Shown here piece by piece: positions 13,201 through 24,089 of a stretch of DNA of 64,000 nt (position 1 is the stretch's first letter; the number at the start of each line of letters is the position of its first letter). The stretch comes from Schistosoma haematobium. Lineage: Eukaryota; Platyhelminthes; Trematoda; Strigeidida; Schistosomatidae. The notes beneath the pieces were generated by a model. It was given only the letters and a program-made list of their open reading frames with translations. It was not told the DNA's origin and searched no databases. Location of the stretch: NCBI RefSeq assembly GCF_000699445.3, contig NC_067196.1:36104616-36168615 (forward strand), written 5' to 3'. The position numbers and the translations under genes were made by a program.

Positions 13201-16200
13201 CAACCCGTTAATCAGTTTCCGAACGTGAAAAACTATATAACAATTACCACCTTATTGTTCTGTGTATCTTTATTTTGACTTATCATTAGTGAACAAGATC
13301 ATTCAATTTGATTAACACATTAGTTGGTTTTTTATTGTAAAATGATGTACAATTTTAACTACAATTTAAAAATGTGTGAAAATTCCTTCGTATGTTGGTA
13401 CTGTGTGGGCTTGTGTGTATATAGCAATTCGAAAATATTTTTCAAGGTGAAAATTCTCATGTTTTAGGGATAATATACATTTCTATATGAATATAAAATC
13501 ACAATCCGATCAAAGTTGGACAACCATTGAAAACCTGGAGGCACTGGACGGCCGTTTCATTGCAGTGTGAGACTTCTCAGTGGTGCACATCGGCGACCCC
13601 ACAAGTGGGGATGAAACCCATGGCCTTCGGTCTCGCAAACAGATGCTTAACCTCTAGACCATTGAACTGGCACCCTGTAGTGTTAATGTCTAACTACAAT
13701 CAATCCACGATATTGCGCGACCACCCGACATGGGTTAGCTCCACAGTTTCTCACTAGAACTCAGGAAATGTCTTTTTTTTTTTAGCTGGTCACTAATGAG
13801 CTGAGCTCATGATAATTGTCTTTATGGGTTGTGGAGATGGTTGATTAACAATAAAATCATGAGTTGGTCAAACTTAGAAAACCTGTGAAAACCTAGATGT
13901 TCACTTCTGAGAAGCCCCATGCTAGGATGAAACGTCCATCCAGTGCTTTCAGGTTTTCACTGGTTGTCTAACTTTGATCGGCTCGTGATTGTGTTTTTAA
14001 TTAAAAACCCTCACAAGCCCATTGTGGCAACATAAAGATAGATTCAATTAAACATGGATTACTTGACACGTTTCTGTTATAATTTTGTTCTTCAAATGAA
14101 ATAATGATAATAATTAAAGATTAACAATTTTCCGTGGAATATATTATAAATCTGTTTCAGATAGTTAAAGGTAATTGCTATGAAAACCTTGGACCAGAGT
14201 TTCGCACTCCTCGGTAGCAATCATCGAGAATCATCTTCATTCTTGATTGATATGATACTATTGTAGGGATTTAACTTTGTTTTACTGTGTACCGTATTCA
14301 AGGGTCTGAATAATCGACGACAGTAACCTTAATTTCAAATGTCTTAACTGAATGACATTTTTGGAAACTTGATAAATATACGAATACTGATTAATATACT
14401 AGTAAATAAGCAACGCGGATAAGATTGATTAAAATTAAATTCTCGAAAATGATTGTCGGTGTAACATATTTATCAAGCATGTGTTAATGTACGCGACTTT
14501 GCCCCACATCTTGTATCAGTATGTGTGCCATCAGTAGTTCAACTACTCAAATTGAAATATGTGTGCGTCTCGGAGAGAGGTCAAATGTATGATCTAATAT
14601 TTCAAAGTCATGATTCAACTATTAAATTCTGATTTTTATTACGAAAATCAATAGTCGACGTTCATTCTGTTTATCAGTGGTGTGCAAACTAATAAACTCA
14701 TATGTTTACTTTTAATTTTGTCATAATATTTATATAGATGATTATTTCTGACTTACCAAATGTAAACGAAGTCATTATATCAACGTGTATTTGTGTTTGT
14801 TAAATTAAGTTTTGCCTAATTAATTAGTTGTTTCTTTTATGTCATTGTCTTTCTACTTGTCTTTTTGTATAATGTATGACGTATTTTTAATATATTTCGT
14901 TTCTCTAGGGAATGTGTTTTATGCATTTGAATTTCATTCGTACCATTTATTTCTACTCGTTTCCTCATTCAAATAACTACGGAGATTTAAATATTTCATA
15001 GAGCATTACATCAGTCTTTTATCCGAAGAAAACTACCTAAATATACGTATATTTCCTTCTTAATAAAACAATTGAAACCATAGAAATATCTTTAATTTGT
15101 GGGCCTTTTTTCTTCATTTATAATAATTCATTTGATGAGCAGTGCGATCATATAATCACTTAAGGTTTCTAATCATGCCCAGTAATAGTTAATGCTAAAT
15201 ATTCTATTCATTCAGATTAATCAACAGAATTTCTTAAGTATATTATGTTTATTACGTGTTTTTATTTATTATTTCTCACTTAAAGTTTATTACTTTGGAT
15301 ATTTTAGTTTTAGTTTGACTGAATTTCCATTAAAGTTACAAAAATGGATTAAAAAAAAAAGAAACTGATTCCAGGAATTCATTCATACGATACATTAAAC
15401 ATAATTCTATCGTATTGTTACGCAGAGATTGATCGAGATGTTTTCTGATTATTTTATGTGTTATTCAATAGTTAGTACATACAGTCAAAAAAGATTTTTG
15501 AATATAGATGAACTTTCTATCCGGGATTTAACAAACTATTTGGATCTTGTCGAATTTTATGTGCATGTGTTTATGCTGAAAAGTTGTGATAATTATGTAC
15601 GAAAGCAATCTATAATTTATATTCCTTGTATATATATCATTTTAACATTGAGCGCGCTACATCGATATTGTTAAGAATCACTGAATGTTCAAAGGCCTTT
15701 TCTGTTTTGCAAAGTATATTAGAATACCGTATCTTTCATACGTGGAGTCTAATAAATATACACTTTTTAGGACTCTTCATTTACTCTAAATTCATGTCTC
15801 TGAAATGTTGCTTCACCATAATATCGAGGAATTTTATAGGTTACACCTTTATGTTCAATATTATGATTGGTTTTCAGCCATTTTACTAACAGTAATTCCC
15901 ATTATTTTGGAAATCCAAGGCAGTAAACACACTGAATAATACATAAAATTAATATTTTCTCATGATAAATTCGAATAAGACCTTATCATATAAAGTGGGC
16001 CTCGTCGGTTGAGACTTGTAATAATTTTATAATATTGATTTTGAGAGTTTGGAGGCAAGATACTCTGAATCCAGTTCTCTTGCTATTCAAGGCTTGTTAG
16101 CAGGGGATATTAGCAACCACCAAAGGAATTGGTGCTTCCTACGTCATGTGAGCCATTGTCAAGGAAATGATGGATTGTTATTAACTGACTCCAAACACCT

Positions 16201-17885
16201 AGTAGCAACACATAGTGCACTTGATTTCTAATCACTTAGGCCAACGGCCACATTGTAGCTTGGCCGATAAAATTCGATTACTGACGAAACTCAACGCTGA
16301 TTATTACTTAATGGAACAATTAAGACATGTCACCAACATTATTTTTTGCAAAACACTTGACGCGTTCTTGTAGCTGCTAATTTTTTTACTAATATAATAT
16401 TTTTTTTTCGTCGCACTTTCTATTCATGTTGCTTTTAATCATAATGTGTGTGTGCAGCTTTTTAACAATATGCAAGTGATATTCTATTTTCCTTTACATG
16501 ACTTAACTATGTTTGACTTTGCTGCTTTTTATTACAAATATTTTAATTAATCTACTAAATACTTCATAATGCGCATTAATAAAATCCTAACAATGAATTT
16601 TAATGTTAATTCATACTTCTTTCCAAGCTACTATTAACTACTCCATTTATTAATATTATTTTGGCAAATATAGATCACATTCTTCTGCTCAAAGAAGTGT
16701 TCAGTCACCAATATTCGGTTCCGATCGACGCCTTTGGGATATTCAAATAGAGTACTGGTCGATACCTAGTCAGACTACAACAATAAGTAGCAATAGTCAA
16801 ATTACTTCAATGTCATCGTCGTTTTCATCTGCGAATTCTGTTTCAAATAATATCAATACTAACAGTGCTCTTTCTTGTCCTACAAGTCCACCAAGTACAA
16901 CATCGGATCCTGTATCACCACCGCGACGTTCTACTATAAAAACTATATCGCCTGGTTTGGTCGTTACGATAGATTCGTCACCCAATACAACCGGTTCTAT
17001 GTTATCTTCGCCATATCGTAATGGTGACATATTTAATTATGGTATGGAATCCCATTCTAACAGTTTAGTTTGTTCACCAATTCGTCATGTACAAATCAAT
17101 TTAAATCAAACACATACTCAACATCTCGCTCTTGGATTATGGACAAAGGAAAAAAAACAAAAAAGTACGTGTTTACCGACTTAAAATGAATTTTTTATTG
17201 TGCATATATAGATGCTACAACATTATACACATTCTTTTATATATTACTACCATTTAAGTAACTGCTTCTATGAATTTGGTGTTCATCTTGCTGTGCTAAT
17301 GAAGTGTGGCAATTTGGACCGATGCATATATGTGCCTCGTCCTGCGTTGTAGCTGACTGACTAACTTTAGCAACCGAGCAGTGTGATTAACCTCTAAACT
17401 TAAAATGTAGCTCTAGACCACTCACATAAATCCTAACCTTAAAACGAGTATGTAATAATAGTGTACATGAATATGGTCTTAAAAATGTAATTGCACCCAC
17501 TTTAATTCACTCACTCATTTGCTCTCAACATATGTTTATATAGTCCGACTATCAGAAGTCCGATGACTTTTGAATAGCTCATTCTAATATTTGATAAGTG
17601 CCAGGAATGATAAAATACTTGAATTTAGAATTATTTTCGAATTTATCCATTTTTATTTATTGTATACTTCAGTTTTAATTGACCTATACTTCATTCATGT
17701 TTACGATCTATGTATAATTAACCAATAAACACACTGAGCAATTATTCTATTAAGACCGATATTATCAATCAAAAGTTCTGTTTCTCTCATAAGCTAACTT
17801 TTTATTTGGAAATTAACTTGAAACCAATCAATATTAGACTAACAATTTATGGATTAATGGATATTGTTCGCCTTTCTATGAAATT

Positions 17886-17942
<57 letters not shown>

Positions 17943-20860
17943 AGAAGTCTGGTTTTTCTTGATATATAATTTCAGCACTCGAGTTAGTATTCGAATATTA
18001 AAAGTAATCAATCTTGAGGAAATATGAGGTAATAAATCTTCTTTTTGCTGGAGTTTTTTTCTCTGAGCTGGTTGATTTAATCGCGGAGCTTTCATCGTTA
18101 TTCTGAGCGACATCATCAACACGAACTTCAGTTAGAAGTGAAGTGTTCTAATTTCTCCATATATTTTTCACTTCTCGTTCTGTAGACATCAATGTTGATT
18201 AGTTATTGTTGACCTTTAACCTGTCATTGTTTAGTTTTTTTGATTATATCTACCATTGATTTGATTCTTGGTCCCATATTTGTCCATAATTTTTCTGCTT
18301 GGACAAATAAAGGACCAAGAATGTTTATTATCAAACTAGTTTACTGTTTATATGTGCAATTCTATGACGGATATACCATTTCATTGTAATTTTAATTAGA
18401 AATACTACAGATTGTTTAGATAAACCGAAATTTCTTTGAAACTTCCAACCAGAAACCTCAAATATTCTTCCACATTATTCACTTATTCATAGTTAACCTC
18501 CTCCGTAGCTCATTTTGTATGTTCTATCTGGTAACACACATTTGACTCCGTGTTTAATCGATATTTCTTACAACTCTTTAGAAGTCTTCCATATTGTTGT
18601 AATCGTCTTTAATCGTTATAAAATGAAACTTCTTATAAGTAATTTTAACGAGTCGTTCAACTTCAGCAAGCTCTTTTTGACAACAATAATGTTAACAGAT
18701 AAACAGTGTTTTAGTTTAAAACGTAAAATTTATAAATTAAAATCTTGATATGCTGTGTGGTTTAAACATGTCAACTTTTGTTTTCTTATTTCCAAAAAAA
18801 ACAGGTATCATTGTCTAATTAACAGTTTTGTTGTATTTTTTCTCTGTTTGTTCTATTATTGTATACAGAATCTATTTTCAATCGATAAAACTTAATCAAT
18901 TTTCATTGTGTTTCTTGACTTTTTCAAATATTTCAGTTATGCTTATCGGTCGTAAAGGAAAAGGACTTAACTGTCGTTATGAGTTGATTACTGGTATTCA
19001 ACGTCTTTTATGTACTGGACGTTGTTGTAATTTGCATAATACCAGTTCAACTAATAATACTGAACGTTCAAAAGATACAGAATCCAGTCATCATCATCAT
19101 TCTTCATCAGCCGGTTTAATATCAGATTCAAATGTTCTATGCTCTCCAGATTATAAAACTTCAAGTACAATATCTGCATTAGGCTTAGCTTTGACTGGTG
19201 GTAATGCTAGTAATTGTGGTTTTTCAGGGTTTACTGTGAACAATAATCATATGATGAGAGGTTAGTTACTTTTGTTGTTGTTGTTGTTGTTGTTGTAGTA
19301 ATAATTACATGATAAAGCATAAAAGACGAAATTTGAACATATTAACATAAAAGTTCCGATTTTCTCCGTTCTTGATATAACCTTATAATACAGATCACTT
19401 TATCCATGAATGTTCATACACATAGTTCGTTTTGCTATTTTAAAGAGAGCAAAATCAAAGATTGGTGCAGAACAATATAAATTCATTTTATTTCGTTAGA
19501 CTCTCATCAGCTGCTTACAACCTATAATATTTAAAAATCAATGATATTACAGATATTGACATACTTATAAATACAAAGATGATTAGAGATGAATGTGTTT
19601 ATCATGTTGTAGCGAAGATTCCAACGGAGTTATTAAGGTCAGAAATTTTTTCTTTCAGATAAATAAATTATGAGAGTGAAAGTTCCAGAACATAGAACTA
19701 GTGTCCAGAAATCATAGAGTTTACAAACATAAGATGATTGTGTAATGAAGTAACTGAAAACTGAATGATAGTAATAAAAAAACACTAGTTGAAGTCAGCC
19801 AACTATGAATGTAAGAGAAGTAACAATGATGTGATTAAAACTTGAGAAAAAATTGAAGTGATGAATGATGCCATAAAAAGGATGTGATGTTACCAGGGCA
19901 AAGAAAGGTTTATTACTGTTTACTTTTTGGACGCATATATCTGGTTCTAGACGTTTAATTGATATGACTCCGGAAAATTTTAGAAGATTAGAGCTCGATT
20001 GTTTATTAATCACCTTGATAGGCTTCAGTGTATCGACTTGATATTCTGTATCAAGGAGGTATTTCGAGATGGCACTACTATTTGCTTTTAATCCACTTGA
20101 CCTTAGACTTTTTGTAATATATCCTTTGGATCATATGAAGGCTCGCTTTTCTGTCCTACTAATCTAACTGTTTTATCAGATACATGTGAATTTATATACA
20201 CATGGTTTATTTACCTCCTAATTAAATAGTTTATGGTTTCAGTTCATTTATAAGAATCGTATAATTAAAAGTTAAGAGTTTACTATTTAATCAATTATTA
20301 GAATTCCTGAAAGTATTTCGACTTTGATTCATCCACCTAGTTCATAGCAAAGTCAACTATTGAACCATAATGTGTGATATATGATCTTGCAGTGTGAAAA
20401 GCTACTCAGTTTATCTATTTATATCATATATTGTATATCGTAGTTTCAGTTCACTTTAATAATATAGATAAGTAGCTTTTGATTTTACGTTATATAACTT
20501 GAATTCTTAATTTTCAACTCTTGCTTCTGAAGTAACTGGTATTAGTACTAGATTTGTCATTGCGCTATTGATTGTTTGCTTACTACAGACAAACTGTTTT
20601 GAAGCATAAAGTAGTACATTAATAACTTGGTGTCAATATTTTGTCATGTTTTTGGTGCATACAAACGCCTAAACCCCACTACCAATGTTTCATCTTTGTT
20701 AATGTTGTGTTTTCTTATCCTTAAAGTTTGGATAGATGGTGTTGAATGGACCGATTTGAAATTTTTCCAAATCACTCCAGTTTGGCGTACACATGTAAAA
20801 TGTTTTCCAGTTGTTCTATTGAGTGCTAATCAGGCGGATACAGCAACTCTAGTCAAATAA
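1155..20860 (+). CDS. PACS: PACS-family sorting adaptor, C-terminal part (multi-exon, 5' end outside window)
   Basis: PACS proteins are cytosolic adaptors that bind acidic-cluster motifs and direct endosome/TGN and ER traffic. Seven spliced segments (1155-1238, 3986-4412, 5286-5717, 7992-8304, 16674-17164, 18937-19260, 20727-20860) join in phase to 735 codons including the stop; a proposed extra exon (12457-12618) adds 54. Recognisable blocks follow vertebrate PACS order: the [10 protein letters not shown] block (family MRFLVIPLG), [13 protein letters not shown] (family KFIPFIGVVKVG), IQIEYW (LQVDYW), WTKEKKQK (VTKEKNKK), [10 protein letters not shown] (VIEGISRLIC) and the terminal [13 protein letters not shown] block (IDGVEWSDIKFFQ). 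These identify the PACS-1 C-terminal domain. The cargo-binding N-terminal region must lie 5' of the window. Low-complexity Ser/Thr/Asn/Gln linkers separate the blocks. An aataaa overlaps the stop codon. PACS1 versus PACS2 cannot be assigned. Confidence 0.9.
1239..3985 (+). other. PACS intron (2.7 kb)
   Basis: Intron between phase-0 exons. Apart from an Sm-alpha-like SINE on the minus strand near 3585-3735, no gene or repeat was recognised. Short open frames on both strands look like chance in AT-rich sequence. Confidence 0.6.
3585..3735 (-). mobile_element. Sm-alpha-like SINE with hammerhead-like 3' half
   Basis: On the minus strand a tRNA-like head carries a B-box-like gcttcgatccc (complement of 3669-3680) and a degenerate A-box near 3709-3722. 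Downstream is a hammerhead-like core whose taggacgaaacg segment (complement of 3615-3626) keeps the conserved GAAA side, while the CUGAUGA side (near 3640-3647) has drifted. Sm-alpha elements of schistosomes combine a pol III promoter with a hammerhead ribozyme. Confidence 0.55.
3986..4412 (+). CDS. PACS: PACS exon
   Basis: Bounded by ttttgcag and gtaagt; 427 nt. It carries the core of the C-terminal domain: an alpha/beta segment with [10 protein letters not shown] (family IKVAVAGAQNYL) followed by the [10 protein letters not shown] block. The 3' third is a Gln/Asn/Ser-rich linker. It ends after the first base of a codon. Confidence 0.88.
4615..4756. repeat. Perfect foldback hairpin flanked by 14-bp direct repeats
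   Basis: A 39-nt arm at 4664-4702 is exactly the reverse complement of 4707-4745, with a 4-nt loop (acga). The 14-mer aatattgtctagtg occurs at 4615-4628 and again at 4743-4756, bracketing the unit. The arm (ctctgagctggatggtttgg) resembles the repeat near 18042, so this is probably a fold-back derivative of a dispersed repeat inside a PACS intron. Confidence 0.85.
5286..5717 (+). CDS. PACS: PACS exon with tandem (NAGNAG) acceptor
   Basis: The acceptor region reads cagcag, so the exon can start at 5283 or 5286; both keep the frame and differ by one serine/aspartate-coding triplet. The donor is gtatgg after tcag. The segment contains [10 protein letters not shown] and the RIVKYLTNG stretch (family RVMQYVNGA). 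The 3' part is Asn/Ser/Thr-rich. Confidence 0.85.
6005..6190 (+). mobile_element. Sm-alpha-like SINE with hammerhead-like core
   Basis: A tRNA-like head has an A-box-like tagtggtttagtggtta near 6010-6026 and a B-box-like ggctcaaatctc near 6055-6066. At 6094-6124 follows ctgaggagtcccacaatggg then acaaaac, matching the hammerhead order CUGA.GAG, a stem-loop, GAAAC, with the GAAA changed to AAAA. The tail atccagtgcttccaggtttt is shared with the copies at 13.5 and 13.9 kb. Confidence 0.68.
6461..6940 (+). mobile_element. SINE-like non-autonomous retroelement with LINE-type 3' tail (copy 1)
   Basis: This GC-richer unit starts ccccaaatgccctgg and ends in an (aaat)n tail. A second copy lies inverted at 34791-35203 with the same 5' start, and a middle fragment lies near 42565-42640. 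Its last 70 nt (tgtggcgcatatgtatttgg, then a tgtgttgaaataaataaa-type end) match the 3' end of the RTE element at 27545. The 144-codon open frame across it (6487-6921) is not conserved in copy 2, so it is treated as non-coding. Confidence 0.7.
7992..8304 (+). CDS. PACS: PACS exon
   Basis: Acceptor tctttag, donor gtaatg; 313 nt. It encodes [13 protein letters not shown], matching the family KFIPFIGVVKVG strand, followed by a Gln/Ser/Thr-rich linker. It ends after two bases of a codon, which fits both the proposed 12457 exon and the 16674 exon. Confidence 0.85.
10191..10766 (-). mobile_element. 5'-truncated RTE-clade retrotransposon (family A) with target-site duplication
   Basis: On the minus strand, 10423-10728 encodes the C-terminal end of an RTE polyprotein ([18 protein letters not shown] then GWKKARGG), nearly identical to the family-A copy at 30.6-31.8 kb. 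The 3' UTR ends in a (gact)n tail at 10191-10207. The flanks agaagctgaa (10181-10190) and agaagctaaa (10767-10776) match at 9 of 10 positions, an apparent target-site duplication. Only the last 100 or so codons and the 3' UTR remain. Confidence 0.85.
11690..12260 (-). mobile_element. Ancient RTE reverse-transcriptase relic
   Basis: No long frame survives, but the minus-strand DNA tracks the family-A RT nucleotide by nucleotide with many changes. The segments acattcggagtctcatcagc, then tgtctattaaagaacg and aagacattgcgtattaatcg line up with the region encoding YLGSLISP through RNIAHISWDHR. Frameshifts and stops are frequent. It is a much older copy than the one at 10.2 kb. Confidence 0.55.
12457..12618 (+). 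CDS. PACS: Proposed PACS cassette exon
   Basis: This stretch inside the 8.4-kb intron is exactly 162 nt (54 codons). It has an acceptor ending gactag and a donor gtacat, and both edges have the phase needed to sit between the 8304 donor and the 16674 acceptor. It is open in that phase and encodes a basic, Ser/Thr/Asn-rich peptide ([14 protein letters not shown]). This resembles the variable linker that PACS proteins carry at this point. The donor is only moderate and the peptide is not conserved, so it may be an alternative exon or chance. Confidence 0.45.
13500..13690 (-). mobile_element. Sm-alpha-like SINE (minus strand)
   Basis: The reverse complement has a tRNA-like head (caatggtctagaggttaagc, B-box-like gggtttcatcccc), then a hammerhead-like segment with actgagaagtctcac and gaaacggcc, and the family tail tccagtgcctccaggttttc. 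It faces the copy at 13.9 kb head to head. Confidence 0.6.
13890..14010 (+). mobile_element. Sm-alpha-like SINE, 5'-truncated
   Basis: The tRNA-like head is missing. The hammerhead-like part at 13904-13937 reads ttctgagaagccccatgcta, then ggatgaaacgtcc, keeping a possible stem II and the GAAAC element. It ends in the family tail ccagtgctttcaggttttca. Confidence 0.6.
16674..17164 (+). CDS. PACS: PACS exon
   Basis: Acceptor aaatatag, donor gtacgt; 491 nt. It encodes the LWDIQIEYW block (family IGLQVDYWLG), a Ser/Pro-rich loop ([18 protein letters not shown]), and a strand ending in WTKEKKQK (family VVTKEKNKK). Several SP/TP sites in the loop look like possible proline-directed phosphorylation sites (inference). 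Confidence 0.9.
17268..17370 (+). mobile_element. 3'-end fragment of family-A-related RTE
   Basis: This 100-nt piece matches the reverse complement of 49818-49920, including gaatttggtgttcatcttg and gaccgatgcatatat, and ends in the (gact)n-type tail gctgactgact. It is an extreme 5' truncation within a PACS intron. Confidence 0.65.
17889..17940. repeat. (AT)n microsatellite
   Basis: About 26 uninterrupted AT units in a PACS intron. Confidence 0.97.
18042..18170. repeat. Dispersed repeat related to the 4.6-kb hairpin arm
   Basis: It starts ctggagtttttttctctgag and shares the ctctgagctgg core with the arm of the hairpin at 4664-4745. It continues into a pyrimidine-rich segment with an internal short inverted motif around acttcagttagaagtgaagt. 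The family was not identified. Confidence 0.45.
18937..19260 (+). CDS. PACS: PACS exon
   Basis: Acceptor atttcag, donor gttagt; 324 nt. It begins [10 protein letters not shown] and continues [10 protein letters not shown], matching the family IFLSKKPREK and VIEGISRLIC segments. A His/Ser-rich insertion follows that vertebrate PACS lacks at this length. Confidence 0.88.
19272..19297 (+). repeat. (TTG)n microsatellite
   Basis: About eight TTG units immediately inside the last PACS intron. Confidence 0.9.
20727..20860 (+). CDS. PACS: PACS terminal exon
   Basis: Acceptor tccttaaag; the stop taa is at 20858-20860. It encodes the most diagnostic PACS segment, [13 protein letters not shown] then [11 protein letters not shown], against family IDGVEWSDIKFFQ and HVKHFPVGLFS. 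The stop overlaps an aataaa hexamer, and another lies near 21273; either could direct polyadenylation. Confidence 0.92.
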
Positions 20861-21647
20861 AAATAATCATAAGGATTATTATCAGTATTATTCGAACAAG
20901 TTCAGTGAGATTTCTCTGGCGAAAAAATAGAGAACTGAATGTATAGTCTGTGTATTTGTATCATTTTCGCATCTTCGGTTATTCTGAACACCAAATAATA
21001 AACCTAATCATAACAGTGAATAATTGTAATTGTAACAATAACAATGCATTTATCAGTGGTATTATTTTATTCATGTTTGTTTGTATTTCATTTCGCCAAA
21101 ATTTTGTTGTTGTTGTTGTTTTCATAGTTACTTTGTCTTCCAGATTATGTTGTATGAATAAATTTTTTGTTTGTCTATTTATAAGATATCCATCCCTCTT
21201 ATATATTGTAGATACAAGTGGTTTTTAGTTTCTGTCTATTCATTTTCACTACCTGATAACAGTACTATTTCAAATAAATTCTTTTATCTATACCTTTTAA
21301 ACATTTATTTTAAAGTTTCGTTGAAACCCACTGTCTTATTTTCTGTTCATTTCATCATGAACTATAAATTAATTTTCCTGTTTAATGCCTGTTTTCTGTC
21401 AATCCGAATCAGAATACTTGTGTTGTTTTTTAAAAAAAATCTAACTTAAGATGTTTATACCACACCGTCAGGTAGTTTATATATCCGTCCAAACGCTTCC
21501 GGTTTTTGTGTTGTGTTTATTTAACTGTCTGCATGTTCACTTTACTTTTTTTTGTTAATTCTCTGGTTAATCGCGATTATTTATAGTTTTACACACATTT
21601 TATTTTGCTTTTAAGGGAACACTTCTATCCTATGAATGTTTTTCTTC

Positions 21648-21650
<3 letters not shown>

Positions 21651-21706
<56 letters not shown>
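21651..21706. repeat. (AT)n microsatellite
   Basis: About 28 AT units. Confidence 0.97.
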
Positions 21707-21709
<3 letters not shown>

Positions 21710-22249
21710 AGATATAAGTATACATCGCTTCGTCTTTCATATTCTGCTTTAGAAATTATTGTCACTGCAAATTACTATGACATTGATCCAATGTTTTATT
21801 TGTCAAATCAAATCACTGAATAATTGTTCATCATATTTTACAAGTTTCAATTGTATCATGTACGTGTCAAATAAAATTAGTTTTTCTATGATAATCTTTA
21901 CAAATGAAGCATTTAAAAAAAAAAAACAAGAAAAAACAGAACGATATTAACATAAAAAGGGTTTTCTGAATGAATTGATAAGATTTAATGTGCTGTTTGT
22001 TGTTTTGTGTAACATTATTTTTATCTAGTTTTAATGCTTTATTGTTGCTAACACTATATCTTGTCAATATTAATGATATTTTAAATTTTTTATTACTATT
22101 TAGGATCAATATGTATTATTATCACTGTTTATTTTGTTTGCCATGGCTATTTTATTTTATATTAACTTATTTGTTTGATAGCAACATTCTTATTTAAAAG
22201 CTTTCTATTCAGTGTTAACTATATTCATTTGAATAAGATGATTAGTATG

Positions 22250-22250
<1 letters not shown>

Positions 22251-22315
<65 letters not shown>
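22251..22315. repeat. Compound (TA)n-(GA)n microsatellite
   Basis: About 21 TA units directly followed by about 11 GA units. Confidence 0.97.
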
Positions 22316-22939
22316 CATCTCATTAACTTGCTTTTTGTTCCTTCCAAAACTCACTTGTATGCATATCTTTCGCATAATTATTCAATGGACATTTATCTTT
22401 ACACTTGGTCAACTCATATTTGGTTATTAAATAAAAAGTATAATTTATCTTGAATTTATAATTCTAATGAGGTTTATTGTTGTTCAATTCAAATCATTCT
22501 CAGTAACCGAGAAAGAAAAAGAAAAATCACGTGATTATCTGGATTTATAATAAAAATAAATAAATTGTTTAATAATGAATTTACTGCCTAATAAAGTCAA
22601 GTATTCGATAAACAAATCTAATCTTCAAAATGGAAAAATATTATATACATCTTTATCAATTTTAGCAAATAAGTCATCTAATTATAAATGACAAAATTTT
22701 TTGTATGACATAAAGTGGAAAAAAAAGTTTCTGCGATTTCATAAGATCTAACTACTCAATCAGTTATAAATAGGCTAGAGCTTAGCACAAATTTCTATCG
22801 GTAAAAATTGGTATGACCATGAAGAGAAAATTACCAATCTAAGAGTCACATAGTAATTGTATCAATGATAGAAAATGTATCAAAAAGAGAGAATAGTTAA
22901 AAAAACAAAGCCAGTAATAAGACTTATGAAATAGTATTA

Positions 22940-23950
22940 CTGAGGTGTTTGTACAATTCGCACATCGTCACGTGGCTAATTCTGCTTCTAATATTTATTA
23001 CATTCGAACGCATTCGCTGTATTCTCTGGCTTCACTTCTGTATCAGCCGTGACCATTATACAGTACGTGACTGGTCAACTGCGGGAAAACTAGTTTGCAT
23101 ACTGTGAAGTCGGCTTTCGGAGAACTTTAACGGAGCCTCCAGAGGCCCAAAAGGAGCCGAAGAGTCCTAGCCAATCAGAGCATGATGGAGCATTCTAGAA
23201 TTCCAACGTGGCCTGCTACTACTGGTCAGTAACATAATATGTCGCTAACGGACTGGCCGAAATATGTTGTTGATTGAACAAACGTTAACATCTATAAATA
23301 CCCATGTTTTCTGTACAAAACGAACCTTGGAGTAAAGTGTCTCCCATACTTTTGCGTCTTCTTTCTGGTGTTCAGGTCGCTGTATAGTTCTAGCGTGCGG
23401 GTTATCAGAATAGCTTAGGAACGAATATAGCGTCCAATCGACAAGACTTAACACATACCAAGTTATGTATAAACAAAGCTTCGAAACAATATAGTGGCAT
23501 TGAGATTGTTAGTTGTTATTGAAAAACCGGATATAAATACAAGCGCTAAAGAGTTTGTCGATTGCATGGACCGATTTGAAATTTGCTGTATGACCAGAAA
23601 CAATCTTAAACGTAATAAAACTCTAGCTCATTTCTTACTTTCATCAGGAGGAAAATGTACATACTGTCGAGAAATCTAGAGTTCACAGAAAAGTCCATTT
23701 TACTCCCATATAAAACCTAAAAGCAAAATGTCTCATAATGGTTCGTCAGAGCGAGCAACAGGTTAGAAATCTTATTTCCGGATCGCAGAAAGAAGAGGTT
23801 GAAGGCAATTGAGGAGACCAACTTCAGATTCAGTCATGGGATTGACTGATTGCCGGAATCAGATTACCGTATGTGGAGAGCGAACAGATATAAATACTAT
23901 TTTCAGATTGCATGTAGTAATTACGAAGCAGTGCCTGAAATTGACCTCCA
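22940..23950 (+). mobile_element. Gypsy-type LTR plus gag remnant
   Basis: An LTR-like block (about 22940-23460) has a tataaata box at 23293-23300 and is markedly richer in CpG than its surroundings. From about 23480 frames typical of Gypsy-like gag follow: DCMDRFEICCMTR at about 23557-23595, then VRQSEQQVRNLIS around 23741-23779, LIAGIRLP near 23848-23871 and FQIACSNYEAVPEID near 23902-23946. Stops and frameshifts separate these pieces. The order matches the capsid region of schistosome Gypsy elements. Protease, RT and integrase are absent; an SR2-like element follows directly. Confidence 0.6.
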
Positions 23951-24089
23951 GTTAAGGAATAAGTACAGTATACTACTTAGTTGTCTTAATTCATTCATTC
24001 TCAAGATCATGCAAATGTGAGTTGACTCAATGATAATTCTCATTCCAATAAAAAGAGACAGTTGATTTAATTATCCGGAAGCAGTACAC

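Larger units (their letters stand above)
8305..16673 (+). other. PACS intron (8.4 kb) containing several retroelements
   Basis: The longest intron of the gene. It contains RTE relics at 10191-10766 and 11690-12260, a proposed cassette exon at 12457-12618, and Sm-alpha-like SINEs at 13500-13690 and 13890-14010. In 8305-10180 and 14010-16673 nothing was recognised. A T-rich 110-codon frame at 9513-9845 looks like chance. Confidence 0.6.
20861..22935. other. Intergenic region downstream of PACS
   Basis: Very AT-rich sequence without a recognisable gene. It contains the microsatellites at 21651-21706 and 22251-22315 and T-rich chance frames. It probably includes the PACS 3' UTR at its start. Confidence 0.6.

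Noticed and set aside
17806..18027. Frame running through an (AT)n tract
   Set aside because: Tyr-Ile repeats from the microsatellite; not coding.
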